Positions 18,956 through 28,705 of a stretch of 64,000 nucleotides of DNA are shown in pieces. The notes under the pieces were generated by a model, which saw nothing but the letters and a program-made list of their open reading frames with translations, was not told the origin of the DNA and did no database searches. This DNA is from Bog-473 sp963730785 (GTDB lineage: Bacteria > Actinomycetota > Acidimicrobiia > Acidimicrobiales > RAAP-2). The DNA lies in the NCBI GenBank assembly GCA_963730785.1, contig CAVSTF010000010.1, forward strand, positions 124,001-188,000, written 5' to 3'. Numbering within the stretch: position 1 is the stretch's first letter; every line of letters begins with the position of its first letter. The translations under genes were made by a program, and so were the position numbers.

Positions 18956-20038
18956 TGTGCCACCATTCCCTTCTTGACGCCGGCCTCAAGCGCCTGCAGC
19001 CATTGTGCCGCGCAGCGGTCCCAGGTGAACTCGGCCGCTCGTTCGTGACAGGCGGCACCGACCTTTTGGGCCAGTTCGGCATCTTGGAGCACCGGCCGGA
19101 GTCCGGCGGCGATGTCGTTCGCATCGGGGCTGACCATGATGGCTGCTCCGCCGCCCACTTCCTTCAGGGCGGCCCGGTCAGACAGCACGGTCGGGGCGCC
19201 ACAGGCCATGGCCTCAGCGGCCGGCAGCCCGAAACCCTCGGAGAGGCTGGGCAGGCAGAAGGCCCCGGCGGCACACATCAGCAGGGCCAGCTCGTGGTCA
19301 CTGACCCCGAACGGGAACCGAGACCACCCGACCCGAGGCACTGGGAAGGTCAGCCAAGGTGGCCGCCATGAGCTCCGCCGCGTCCGGCCGGCCATGGGCC
19401 GGTCCGCCCACAATGACCAGCTGGTGGGGCAGCCCGTCCTGGACGAGTTGATCGACCGCGGTCGCGGAGCGCCATCAGGTTCTTGCGGGGATGCACGCTG
19501 GAGACCGTGAGCACGTAGGGGCGCTCGCGATCACCTCCGTGCGGGCCACCAGGTCATGTCCACCTTCAAGACCAGGGCGGAAGACATCGTGGTCGACTCC
19601 ATGATGCGCCGCAAAGACCAGCGTAGGGTCGACGTCGCAGTCGTCGATGATCTGCTGACGGGCCGATTCCGAGGGACACACGATGGCAGCCGCCACGGCC
19701 GCCGCTCGTCGGGTGGGTTCGACCACCACGTCGATGAACGACTGGTCGAGCGTCGCCATCGACTCCGGCTCGTTCCAAGGCGCCTCGTGCAACTGGATCA
19801 CCTGAGGTTCGGCAACCGACATCGGACCCGTGTGGCCGTCAAAGAGCCAGACGTCGGGCTTGGAACCGATGCGGCCTCGGAGCCGGCTGCCCCGGCCGCC
19901 GCCAGCGTCGTCAATGCGGCGCAGGTCGACCAGATCGTCCAGGCGAGTGAGCACCTCGTGCCACATGCGACCTCGCCCAATGGTGGTCGGTGTCCCAAAG
20001 AGCGGGGCGGGGACGGCGACCCGAAGACGTCGCGCCAT
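18952..20038 (-). CDS. Glycosyltransferase family 4 (several frameshifts)
   Basis: The N-terminal part (ATG 20038, RRLRVAVPAPLFGTPTTIGR) and the C-terminal part (SVPFGVSDHELALLMCAAG, SEGFGLPAAEAMACGAPTVL) belong to one GT4 protein of about 360 residues. Between about 19345 and 19530 the frame changes repeatedly; conceptual repair gives VLTVSSVHPRKNL and HQLVIVGGPAHGRPDA, as expected for the family. The E-x7-E motif is in the C-terminal part. The start shares one base with the stop of the Wzt-like gene (TGATG). Confidence 0.8.
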
Positions 20039-21305
20039 CAGGTGGCGGAAGGGGTAGGACTCACCGATTGGGGAGGGTTGGTCCCTCCGTCGAGCGTCAA
20101 CGTCCGGTGATTGGTCATCGGGGCGTCGTCAATGGTGATGGAGGCCAGCGCGTCGCCCAGCCCACCGGTCCCGTTACGGGGACCGACATAGAAGTGGGGA
20201 CCGTCCAGGTCGGTGCCCAGGACATGCACGCCTTCCAAGTCGCTGACGTCCAGCATGAGGCGGAAGGTGCCGCCGCCGCCGAAGCGAGGCTGGAAGGACA
20301 CCTTGACCTCGGTGGTGTCGCCGGCCACGAAGTCCTTCCAGGGCGTGCCGATGGTGGTCTGCATGGAGTAGGCCAACGTGCCGTCTTCGGCCAGCACGCG
20401 GAAGGTGGCCTGCGGGCTCTGATCGGCTGCTCGAATCGAATGGTCCAGGTCGCTTCGAGCACGTCCTCGTGGTCGGCCGCCGCCGTCTCGATGCCCGCCC
20501 GGGTCAGCCGGCGACCGGTGATCGTGATGGGCATGCCGGTGTGACCGAAGTGATCCTCGACGCTGTCGAGGTTGAGGAACTGGTGGTGGGCGCTGATGGC
20601 GGATTCGGCGTCACCGTCGTATTCGAGGCGCCCCTTGCGGAAGAGCAACACGCGAGGACAGAGCAGCCGGATGGCGTGCATGGAGTGGCTGACCATGATG
20701 ATGGTGGTGCCACGATGCTGCAGTTCGCGCATGCGGTCGAAGCACTTGAGCTGGAAGGCGACGTCGCCCACGGCCAGCACTTCGTCGAGCAGCAGGATCT
20801 GGGGCTCGACATGGACGGCGACCGAGAAGCCCAGCCGCATGTACATGCCCGACGAGTAGAACTTCACCGGCGTATCGATGAAGTCGCGTACCTCGGAGAA
20901 CTCGACGATCTCGTCGAAGCGCTCGGTGACCTGTTCTCTGGTCAGGCCCAGCAGCATGCCGTTCACGTAGACGTTTTCCCGACCCGACATCTCCTGGTGG
21001 AAGCCCACGCCGACGCTGAGCAGCGGGGCCACCCGGCCGACGATGCGCACCATGCCTTCGCTGGGCGACGGACACGCCGGCCAGCATGCGCATGAGCGTG
21101 CTCTTGCCGGCCCCGTTGCGACCGAGGATGCCCACCGTCTCGCCCGGGTCGATCTTGAAGCTGATGTCCTGCAGCGCCAGGAGTTCGTCGCTGCTGGCGG
21201 CCGGTTGAAGGGCATGATCGACTTGATCAGCATGGCCTGATCTTTGAGCTGGAAGTAGCGCTTGGACACGCCGTCGAGCTCGATGGCCGGCAGGGTCGTG
21301 CTCAT
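20038..21305 (-). CDS. Wzt-like polysaccharide ABC exporter ATPase (several frameshifts)
   Basis: An ATPase of about 420 residues: N-terminal NBD plus a C-terminal beta-sandwich domain, as in Wzt proteins that recognise the glycan end. Walker A GILGRNGAGKSTLMRM is in a different frame from the start (IELDGVSKRYFQLKDQAML) and from the signature region (KFYSSGMYMRLGFSVAVHVE) and Walker B (ILLLDEVLAVGD). Shifts are near 21200, 21080 and 20410. The C-terminal domain contains FGGGGTFRLMLDVSDLEGVH. The ATG at 21305 overlaps the permease gene's stop. It exports finished chains together with the permease. Confidence 0.85.
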
Positions 21306-22150
21306 AGCTTGTCCACGAAGAGCCGGTCGTGGCGGCGGTTGCCCTCGAGCCCGAAGACGAAGAGGAGCGACGGTGACGACGCCGCGTCACGATGAGCGGT
21401 CGCAGCATGCCGCCGAACGATCCGGCCGCGGCGAACTGGAACAAGCTCATGATGCCGGTCAGCGGGTTGTAGGCGAAGTAGGGACCAATGCTGTGCAACG
21501 CGCTGGCCGGGTAGACGATCGGCGTCACGTAGAAGAAGATCAGTAGCCCGGCCTGCACGATGAACTTCACGTCCCGGAAGTAGACGTGCAGCGCCGAGGC
21601 GCAGAGCCCGAACGAGATGGCGAAGATCACCAGCAGCAGCATGGCCGGGATCAGGATCAGCAGGCGCCAGGTGTACGTCGGCGCCGACGATCGGGCATGG
21701 CCACCAGCAGGATGACCATGGTGGTGGCCAAGGTGAAGAGATTGCTCAGGCAAGGCACCAGGACGAGGATTGAGCGGGGAAACCAGACTTTGTCGGTCAT
21801 GTGACCCATCGACGATGGAGGTGGAGCCCGCCATGCGCCGCCGTCTGGAAATAGCCGAAGGACAGCACGCCGGCCAGGACGTAGGCCGAGTAGTTGAAGG
21901 TGGTGTGGTGGAAGTGGCCGACTCGGCTGAAGATGACCACAAACACAATGGCCTGAATCAGCGGAAGGGCGACCGCCCAGATGATGCCGAACGAGGCCCG
22001 CTTGTACTTCACCTGGAAGTCCTTGCGGGCCAGGATGCCGATCACTTCGCGGAATGACCAGATCTCCTTGAGCCAGGCCAGCCGCGGTGTGGGGGCGGCA
22101 CGAAGCTCGAGCACTCTCAGCGGTGGATCAGCAACCTGGGTTTCAGACAT
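21302..22150 (-). CDS. Wzm-like ABC-2 type polysaccharide export permease (frameshifts)
   Basis: A permease of about 280 residues. The N-terminus (FREVIGILARKDFQVKYKRA followed by FGIIWAVALPLIQAIVFVVI) is typical of Wzm/TagG. The C-terminal half (LLLVIFAISFGLCASALHV and YFRDVKFIVQAGLLIFFYVT, PIVYPASAL) lies in another frame; at least two shifts lie between about 21840 and 21660, with another near 21390. It ends FVDKL before a TGA that overlaps the ATPase start. Together with the ATPase it exports an undecaprenyl-linked glycan. Confidence 0.83.
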
Positions 22151-22261
22151 GCAGCTTTAGACCCCATTTGCTCCGCACGCCCGCAGTTTGCCACAACGGC
22201 GATGTCGTCCTACCCGCATGGGCGTGCAAATTCGGGGGTGAAAAACGAGGCCGTACCTGCA

Positions 22262-23183
22262 CTACGACAGCGCCGTGCGCTGCGCGATGCAGAACTGCAC
22301 CGTCTCGTCGATGGCGGTCCGGAGCGGGGTGTCGGCGGCCACACCCAGGGTGGCCAAGTTCGACACGTCGATTCGATACGGGCCCTGGAACTTCGGGTGG
22401 CGGCTCCGGCGCGTGCAGCTGGGGACGGGGGAGTCCCTGGGCTTCGAAGCTGTCCTGGACGAGGTGGGCCAGGTCGCGCACGGTGACCGAATGGCCCGAG
22501 CCCAGGTTGCACAGTCCGGGGAGGAAGGCGGCCGGGTCGACCAGCTTGTGCACGATCGATTCGACATCCGACAGGGCCACGAAGTCTCGCCATTGCACAC
22601 CCGATGTGCGCAACGTCAGGCGGCCCGAGGTGGCGCCTTCCCGACACAGCTCATTGGCCACCAGGCTCCAGCGCTGCACGTCCGGCCGAGATGGCGCCCC
22701 GACCCCGTTGGTCAGCCGGAAGATGAGCGAGGGCACCTCGCTCCGGGTCAAGACCTGCTCGCAGGCCAGACGGGCCGCCGCATAGGGATGTGCCGGTGCC
22801 ACCGGGCTGGCCTCACTGATGACGGCGCCTTCCTGAAGGCCGGCGCCGTAGACGTGAATGGTCGAGAGGTAGATGATCCGGGGCACGCCCGAGGCGGCAA
22901 TCCGCTCAGCGGCCAGCACGGTGGCGGCGGTGCTGCCCTCCGGATCTTCCGAGGCCGCCACCTCGTTGGCCCCGGCCAAGTGCACCACGGTGTCCACACC
23001 GATGGATGCCTCCTGGGCCAGGTCCGGATCGAGGACGAGGTCGCCCACCAATTCCTCGACGCCATCGGGCCAGGGGACCGGGTGTCGGACCAGGGCCCGC
23101 ACGGTCAGGCCTTCGGCCGCCAAGCGGCGAGTGATCCGCTGACCGATGTAGCCGCCCGCCCCGGTCACCAGGACCGAGGTCAT
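22262..23183 (-). CDS. NAD-dependent epimerase/dehydratase (apparent frameshift)
   Basis: An SDR of about 306 residues: TSVLVTGAGGYIGQRITRRL, VVHLAGANEVAASE, then the active-site region YLSTIHVYG and YAAARLACEQ, in which the YxxxK Lys is replaced by Arg. The C-terminal part (KFQGPYRIDVSNLATLGVAA) is in another frame starting near 22405; the length is 3n+1. It is probably a nucleotide-sugar epimerase or reductase acting after the dehydratase at 23180, whose stop overlaps this ATG (ATGA). The loss of Lys in YxxxK is worth noting, although a sequencing error is possible. Confidence 0.75.
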
Positions 23184-24166
23184 TTTGCCAGCGTGGCGCG
23201 ATACCAGTCGACGGTGAGGGCGAGGCCTTCTTCGAACGTGTACTTGGGCGTCCAGCCCAGTACCGCCAGGGCCTTCTCGGCCGACAGGTACTGGTGGGGG
23301 ATCTCTCCGGTGGCCGTCGCTCGGATGTCGGGCTCGAAGGAGGTGCCGGCCGCAACCTGCATCTGGGCGACGACCTCGAGCACGGTCAGCGGCCGCTCGG
23401 CCGAGAAGTTGAAGGCTTCGCCGGCCAGGTCGGTCCGGGTGGACAATGCCTCGGCCAGCTGCAGGTAGCTGCTGGCGCCGTCCTCGACGTAGAGGTAGTC
23501 CCGGGTCAGCGTGCCGTCGGAACGGATGATGGGGCGCTTGCCTTCGAGCAGGAGGCGGATGGTGCCCGGGAAGAGTCGCTCCCAGTTGGTGTCGCCCGGC
23601 CCGTAGAAGTTGCCGCAGCGGGTGATGGCCACGTTGACGTCGAAGGAGTAGGCGTAGCTGGCGGCGATCATGTCGCTGGCCGCCTTCGACACGTCGTAGG
23701 GATGGATGGCCGACAGCGGCATCGCCTCGGTGTAGGGCAGCACCGGTTGGGTGCCGTAGGCCTTGTCGCTGCTGGCCACGACGGTCTCGCTGACCTGCGG
23801 GGCCCGGCGGACGGCTTCCAACAGGGCCCAGGTGCCCCGGATGTTGGAGTCGAACGAGGAAATCGGGTTGTGATTGGCCACGCCGATCTGGGTCTGGGCG
23901 GCCAGGTGGAGCACCGTCTTGACCTCGGACTCGACCAGCACCCGTTCCATGAGTTCCTGGTCCGTGATGTCGCCGCGCACCCGGGTCACCTTGGACCACC
24001 AGCGCTCGTGGATCGGTCCCAGCGGGACGTCGTCGCGCACGACGACCGTCACGTCGGCTTCCAGGTCGCACAGCGCCGCCACCAGGTGTGAACCCAGGAA
24101 GCCGGTGCCGCCCGTCACCGCAACCTTGCGGTACCTCCAGAATCCCTTGTCCGGTTCCCAACTCAT
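23180..24166 (-). CDS. CDP-glucose 4,6-dehydratase-like SDR
   Basis: 328 residues with the Rossmann motif VTGGTGFLGSHLVAAL, HLAAQTQIGVANHNP, the active site VASSDKAYG with a threonine-to-serine style catalytic residue, and YDVSKAASD as YxxxK. SSDKAYG and the RCGNFYGPGDTNWERLFPGT region resemble RfbG-type CDP-glucose 4,6-dehydratases. It would convert CDP-glucose to CDP-4-keto-6-deoxyglucose, matching the cytidylyltransferase-like gene at 12722. Both ends overlap neighbouring genes by 4 bases. A GDP-mannose or dTDP-glucose substrate is less likely but possible. Confidence 0.82.
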   Translation of the reverse strand: MSWEPDKGFWRYRKVAVTGGTGFLGSHLVAALCDLEADVTVVVRDDVPLGPIHERWWSKVTRVRGDITDQELMERVLVESEVKTVLHLAAQTQIGVANHNPISSFDSNIRGTWALLEAVRRAPQVSETVVASSDKAYGTQPVLPYTEAMPLSAIHPYDVSKAASDMIAASYAYSFDVNVAITRCGNFYGPGDTNWERLFPGTIRLLLEGKRPIIRSDGTLTRDYLYVEDGASSYLQLAEALSTRTDLAGEAFNFSAERPLTVLEVVAQMQVAAGTSFEPDIRATATGEIPHQYLSAEKALAVLGWTPKYTFEEGLALTVDWYRATLAK

Positions 24167-24995
24167 ATCCGTGGCTTCCCCAAGACGGCGTGGTGGAGCA
24201 CGCCGACCGCATTGCCGCCGGTCAGGTAGCGGGTGCCGGCCTTGCGGGCCAGGCTGCGCGGGCTGAGGGGAATGTGGCTGGGGTGCTTGTTGAACTCGAT
24301 GACGTAGGGCTTTGACTCGCGCTCAATCTCGAAGCCGGCCGAGAACACCATCCGGTTGTGGCCGGCCTGGTTGAAGTTGAACCACTGGCAGTCGGCCCCG
24401 GATCCGTTGAGGCGGAAGAGCGGCGTCTTCGGGTGTTGCAGGGTGAGCGCCAGTTCGATCTGGTCCGACGAGAGGAAGTAGCCGTTGCAGACCCGGCGGA
24501 CGGCTTCGAGGGCCCGCATCGGATCGCGCAGGTGCAGCAGCAGGCTGCCCAAGCACGACGACGTCGAAGGTGCCGATCTTCTCGGGATCGAGGTCGTAGA
24601 CGTTGAGCGGCTGCCAATCCACCTTGGAACCCATGAGCTCCTTGGCCAGGCGGAAGCCGGCGCCCTTGGGCGGCCCGCTGAAGCCGGGGTCCCGGGCCAG
24701 GCCCGTCGGCCCGGTAGTCGGGCGGCCAGTCCCACAGCAGATGGTCCTCGACGTCGATGGCGACCACCTCGGCGGCGCCCCGCTTCTCCAGCTCGAAGGC
24801 GAGATACCCGTCGAACGTCCCAATATCGAGGCAGCGCTTGCCCCGGACGTCGGGCCAAGGCAGTTGATCGACAATGGGCCGAAGGTCAAACCATCCGGGG
24901 GTGGTCACACCGGGCGCGATGTCGATGGTGTGATACCAGAACGGGTGTTCGTCCACTCGCTTCTGCAGCTCGTCGCGTTCCAGGGTTCTCTCCAT
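24163..24995 (-). CDS. Class I SAM methyltransferase, CmoB/DUF1698-like (frameshifts)
   Basis: About 277 residues after repair. The N-terminal part reads FWYHTIDIAPGVTTPGWFDL, then GKRCLDIGTFDGYLAFELEK (SAM motif I) and VVAIDVEDH. A middle piece, LAKELMGSKVDWQPLNVYDL, and the C-terminal part VLGSLLLHLRDPMRALEAVR lie in other frames, with shifts near 24700 and 24560. The F-WYH-I-L pattern resembles the CmoB-like family, members of which act in glycan or secondary-metabolite clusters. I used the ATG at 24995; the frame is open to 25085. It is the first gene of a leftward operon. Confidence 0.75.
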
Positions 24996-25174
24996 GCTTT
25001 GGGCGGGGGCAGTGACCTTAGTGGTTTTACCGGTTGAAATTACTGGTATTTCGGACTGATTGATTTGCTGCCGCGGCGGGCTCAAACATCCGTTCGGCTG
25101 CCGTACGCCGCCGTCTATTGTTCCCGCCTGCCCGGTGCGGTGTCGAAACTTGGGGAGAGAGTACCCGTCCCCCG
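24996..25174. promoter_or_regulatory. Divergent intergenic region, AT-rich
   Basis: 179 bases between divergently oriented genes. The composition drops to AT-rich near 25015-25070, which suits two promoters. An imperfect inverted repeat, TACCGGT-N7-ACTGGTA, lies near 25027-25047 and could be an operator. I could not assign clear -35/-10 pairs. Confidence 0.4.
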
Positions 25175-26443
25175 ATGCCGGCTCGAGCGCCCAAACGCCT
25201 CAACTATGCTGCTCGCGTGTTGCCGGTCGACGCCATTGCTCCGGTGAGACGCTACGTCGTCCTCGACATGTTGCGGGCCGTGGCGGCCATTGCCGTCGTG
25301 GCCTCCCACGTGTATCTGCTCAACGGGGTGTCGTACCTCGGGAACCGCCATCTGAACGTGTTATTCTGGGCCCAGGGCGCCACCGGAGTGTGGCTGTTCT
25401 TCGTGCTGTCCGGCTTCGTCATCTCGCGTCCGTTCGTGACTGGGCTCATCCGCGGTGAGCTGCCCAATGTCCGTCACTACGCCATCGCACCGGGCCTTTC
25501 GGATCTACCCGCTTTTCTGGCTCTCGCTGCTGGTGGTGTCGCTGGCCACCAACGCGTGGTCGGTCGCCTCGTTGACGGCCCGGACTCAGCAACCTCTTCT
25601 TGATCATCAATTTGGTTCCGGGCCAGCAGAACGGCACCATCATCACGGTGTGGTGGACGCTGAGCATCGAGATCGGCTTCTACCTGCTCCTGCCATCGGT
25701 GGCTTGGTTGCGTCCTCCGTTGGCGACCGAAGGGTTTCACGCCGCGGCAGCTCGCGGTCGGCGTCGTTGGCGTATGGGCGCTCAGCATCGTGTGGGCGGT
25801 GGCTGCATCGACGCTCCACCAGACTCAGACCGGCTTGTGGCTGCGGCAGGTGTTCCCCGCCGTGGTCGGTGCCTTCTGTCCGGGCATCCTTCTGGCCGTG
25901 GCCGAACACGGGGATCTCCTGCCCGCAGCGGTGGCAGGCAGGGTCGACGGATTTCTCCAGCGGGCCGGTTCGTACTTCCGGTGGCCCTGGTGTTCCTTAT
26001 GTGCTTGGCGCCTACGGGACGACCTCCATCAGCCCATATCCCGCTGATTACGTTCTCCATACAGTTCTATTCGGTTGGCTACGGGCTCATTGTGGCCTGG
26101 GCCCTGCGCCTCACGGTGCCGGAACGTCCTTGGGTCCGGGCCTGGGCCTGGTTGGGTGTCATCTCCTACGGCATCTACATCTGGCATGCCATCGTCCTCA
26201 AAGTCATCATGTACCACCGGGCCGGTCTTACCCTTCACCAAGAGCTGGTATCTGCTGGGGGGCTTTGCGCTCCCGGTGCCGTCGCATCCCGGTTTCGCCG
26301 ACGACCTGTTTCGCATGGTCTGGATCCTGGCGCTCACCATCGCCACGGCAGCGCTGAGTTGGTACCTGGTCGAATCCCACCTGATTCGTTGGTCCCACCG
26401 CGGCTCCAAACGAGAGGCGGCTGTCGCCACTGGGCATTCGTGA
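25175..26443 (+). CDS. OafA/YrhL-type acyltransferase 3 (several frameshifts)
   Basis: A second membrane acyltransferase of about 420 residues. Recognisable pieces occur in at least four frame segments: VVLDMLRAVAAIAVVASHVY with the conserved R...H, GATGVWLFFVLSGFVISRPF, RAFRIYPLFWLSLLVVSLAT, TVWWTLSIEIGFYLLLPSVA, WLGVISYGIYIWHAIVLKVI, and the terminal ALSWYLVESHLIRWS. The order and spacing are as in the family, so this is one gene broken by errors. The start is uncertain: ATG 25175 or GTG 25217. It probably acylates surface glycans. Confidence 0.8.
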
Positions 26444-26470
26444 CCAGCCGACGTACTTCATGCAGCCGTG

Positions 26471-27478
26471 ATGGCCACCGATAGTCTCTCGGCCGTGTCC
26501 AGCGCCTCGCCCCGCGTCTCGGTGGTGGTCCCCACCTGCAATCGCTCGGCCCGGATGCTGCGCCTGCTCGACGCCTGGCCGACCAGGACATCGACGAGCC
26601 GTTCGAGGTGGTGGTGGTCGACGACCGCTCGACCGACGACACGCTGGCCAGTTGGAGAAGGCGGCCGACGGCCAGCCCTACAAGCTGACGGTACATCCGT
26701 CGGCGGTGAATACGGGTCCAGCCGGCGCCCGCAACCGAGGTTGGCACGCCGCCCGGGGCGAACTCATCGCCTTCGTCGACGACGACTGCGTGCCCGAGCC
26801 AGAATGGTTGGCCGAGCATCACCGTGGCCTGGACGACGGCCGACATTGCCGTGGGTCGGACCAGACCCCCCAACGACCAGCTGCATCTGATCGGGCCGTT
26901 CAGCAGCTTGCTGGACATCGATCACGACCAGAGCTTCTCGACCTGCAATATCGCCTATCGGCGCACCGGTGCTCGAACAGCTCGACGGCTTCGACGGCGC
27001 CGGGTTCGCCTGGCCCAACGGTGAGGACACCGACTTGGGCCTGCGAGCGGTCAAGGCCGGCTTCCGGGACCGCTACGTGGCCGACGCCCTGATGTGGCAC
27101 GACGTCGGCGCGTCCGAGTTCCGGGCGCACTGGCGTCGCATTCCCCGCCTCGACGGCATCGTGACCCTGGTGTCCGCGCCATCCCGAGGCTCGGCAGAAC
27201 ATGAACGCCACCACCTTCCTGCGCTCGGTGGACAAGGCGGTGCTGATCGCCTGGGTCGCTGGTGCCGCGCTGGCCCTACGGCCCCGGGCCCGGCTCGACT
27301 CGATTGCTCGGCGCCATCGCCGTGCTGTTGTACGTGTGGCAGTTCGACAAGTCGCACTACAAGGCTCGCTCCGATTGAGGAGTGGGCCAAGGCGATTCCG
27401 CAAGGCTTCGTGGCCGACAGCTGGGCCGTCGTGGTCATGATCAGAAGCTCCATTCGCCACCGGACGTTGCTGCTCTGA
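26471..27478 (+). CDS. Glycosyltransferase family 2 (many frameshifts)
   Basis: GT2 segments occur in consecutive frames: RVSVVVPTCNRSARMLRLLD, NTGPAGARNRGWHAARGELI, AFVDDDCVPEPEWLAEHHRG (metal site), FSTCNIAYRR, and EQLDGFDGAGFAWPNGEDTD with LGLRAVKAG. At least five shifts fall within 1 kb, and the net length stays divisible by three. The C-terminal part has a hydrophobic stretch (VLIAWVAGAALALRPRARLD). The ATG at 26471 or the GTG at 26468 is the start. It is followed after 3 bases by a GT4 gene. Confidence 0.75.
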
Positions 27479-27481
27479 TCG

Positions 27482-28660
27482 GTGGTCACGTCGCCATCTG
27501 ACATACGGGTCGTCCACGTGCTCGAAGCGGTAGGAGGTGGAACGCTTCGACATCTACTCGACCTCTTGCGGTCGGTGCCCGGCGTGGACCATCACGTCGT
27601 CCTCCCGCTGGAGGATTCGGTCATCAAGCACAACGCCACCTCGGCCAAGGACGCGCCCGTTCTGGCCATTGAGGCCACCGGCGCCACCGTGCATCGGATG
27701 CGCATGGTGCGTTTTCCGTTGGCGCCGGCCAACTACGGCAGCCTCTTCGCTTGCGCGCCTTGCTTGCGGCGACTCCAACCGACGGTGCTCCACGGCCACA
27801 GCTCCATGGGTGGCGCCTTCGTGCGGGTGGTGGGACTGGGTCACTCGGTGCCGGTGGCCTACACGCCGAATGGATTGGCCACCAAGAAGTCCATTCTCCT
27901 GGTCGAGCGCGCCCTGGCCCCCTTGACCGATCGGCTGATTGCGGTTTCGGAGAGCGAAGGTGAGCTGGCGCTGTCGCTCCGCCTCATTGGTGAGCCCCGA
28001 CTGGTCGTCATCAACAACGGGATTGACGTGGCGGTGCCGCCGGCTGAGGACTACGACCTACGCAAGGAGTTGGGTCTTCCTGCCGATGCCATCGTGGTCG
28101 GCACCGTGGCTCGACTGGTCGAACAGAAGGCACCGGTCGATTTCGTGCGCATGTGTGGCGCCCTCCATCGGGCCCGGCCCGATGTGCATTTCGTGCTCAT
28201 CGGCAGCGGCGAACTGCAGGCCGAGGTCGACGCTGCCGTCCAGGCGGCCGGGCTGGGGGAGAACTTCCACCAGATTCATTTTCTGCCCAATGCATCGGCG
28301 GCCATCGGGCAGCTAGATGTGTTCGCCCTGAACTCCCTCTTCGAGGGTGGCCCCTATACGCCACTCGAAGCCATGCGGGCCGGTGTGCCGGTGGTATTGA
28401 CCGACGTCGTCGGCAGTCGAGATTCCGTCGAGCACGGCGTATCCGGTTTGGTGTTCGCCTTCGGTGATACGGCCGGGATGGCCAAGGGCGTGGTGCGCAT
28501 TTTGAATGAGGCTTCGCTGCGCGACGAACTGGTGGCGGCCGCCCGCCAAAGGTTCGAGGAGAAGTTCGATGTGGCCCGCATGGGTGCCCTGCATCAGCGG
28601 CTCTACAACGAGCTGGCCGCCGACCGCTCTCGTCGACTGGGACGTCGCCGACGCCCTTAG
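27482..28660 (+). CDS. Glycosyltransferase family 4
   Basis: 392 residues in an intact frame. IRVVHVLEAVGGGTLRHLLD opens the acceptor half; the donor half has VGTVARLVEQKAPVDFVRM and the motif NSLFEGGPYTPLEAMRAGVP, in which the first Glu and the later Glu are spaced as in GT4. The arginine-rich end (RSRRLGRRRRP) resembles that of the GT4 gene at 5721. The start is a GTG at 27482. Confidence 0.88.
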   Translation: MVTSPSDIRVVHVLEAVGGGTLRHLLDLLRSVPGVDHHVVLPLEDSVIKHNATSAKDAPVLAIEATGATVHRMRMVRFPLAPANYGSLFACAPCLRRLQPTVLHGHSSMGGAFVRVVGLGHSVPVAYTPNGLATKKSILLVERALAPLTDRLIAVSESEGELALSLRLIGEPRLVVINNGIDVAVPPAEDYDLRKELGLPADAIVVGTVARLVEQKAPVDFVRMCGALHRARPDVHFVLIGSGELQAEVDAAVQAAGLGENFHQIHFLPNASAAIGQLDVFALNSLFEGGPYTPLEAMRAGVPVVLTDVVGSRDSVEHGVSGLVFAFGDTAGMAKGVVRILNEASLRDELVAAARQRFEEKFDVARMGALHQRLYNELAADRSRRLGRRRRP

Positions 28661-28705
28661 GGTTTTTCTCGACGTTCTGAGGCGGAACCGATCTATGGTC
28701 GCGGG

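Noticed and set aside
22143..24212. A 689-residue minus-strand frame spanning two SDR genes
   Set aside because: Its first half is an out-of-frame reading of the dehydratase at 23180-24166; only the second half matches a real protein. The apparent fusion is a result of a shared frame.
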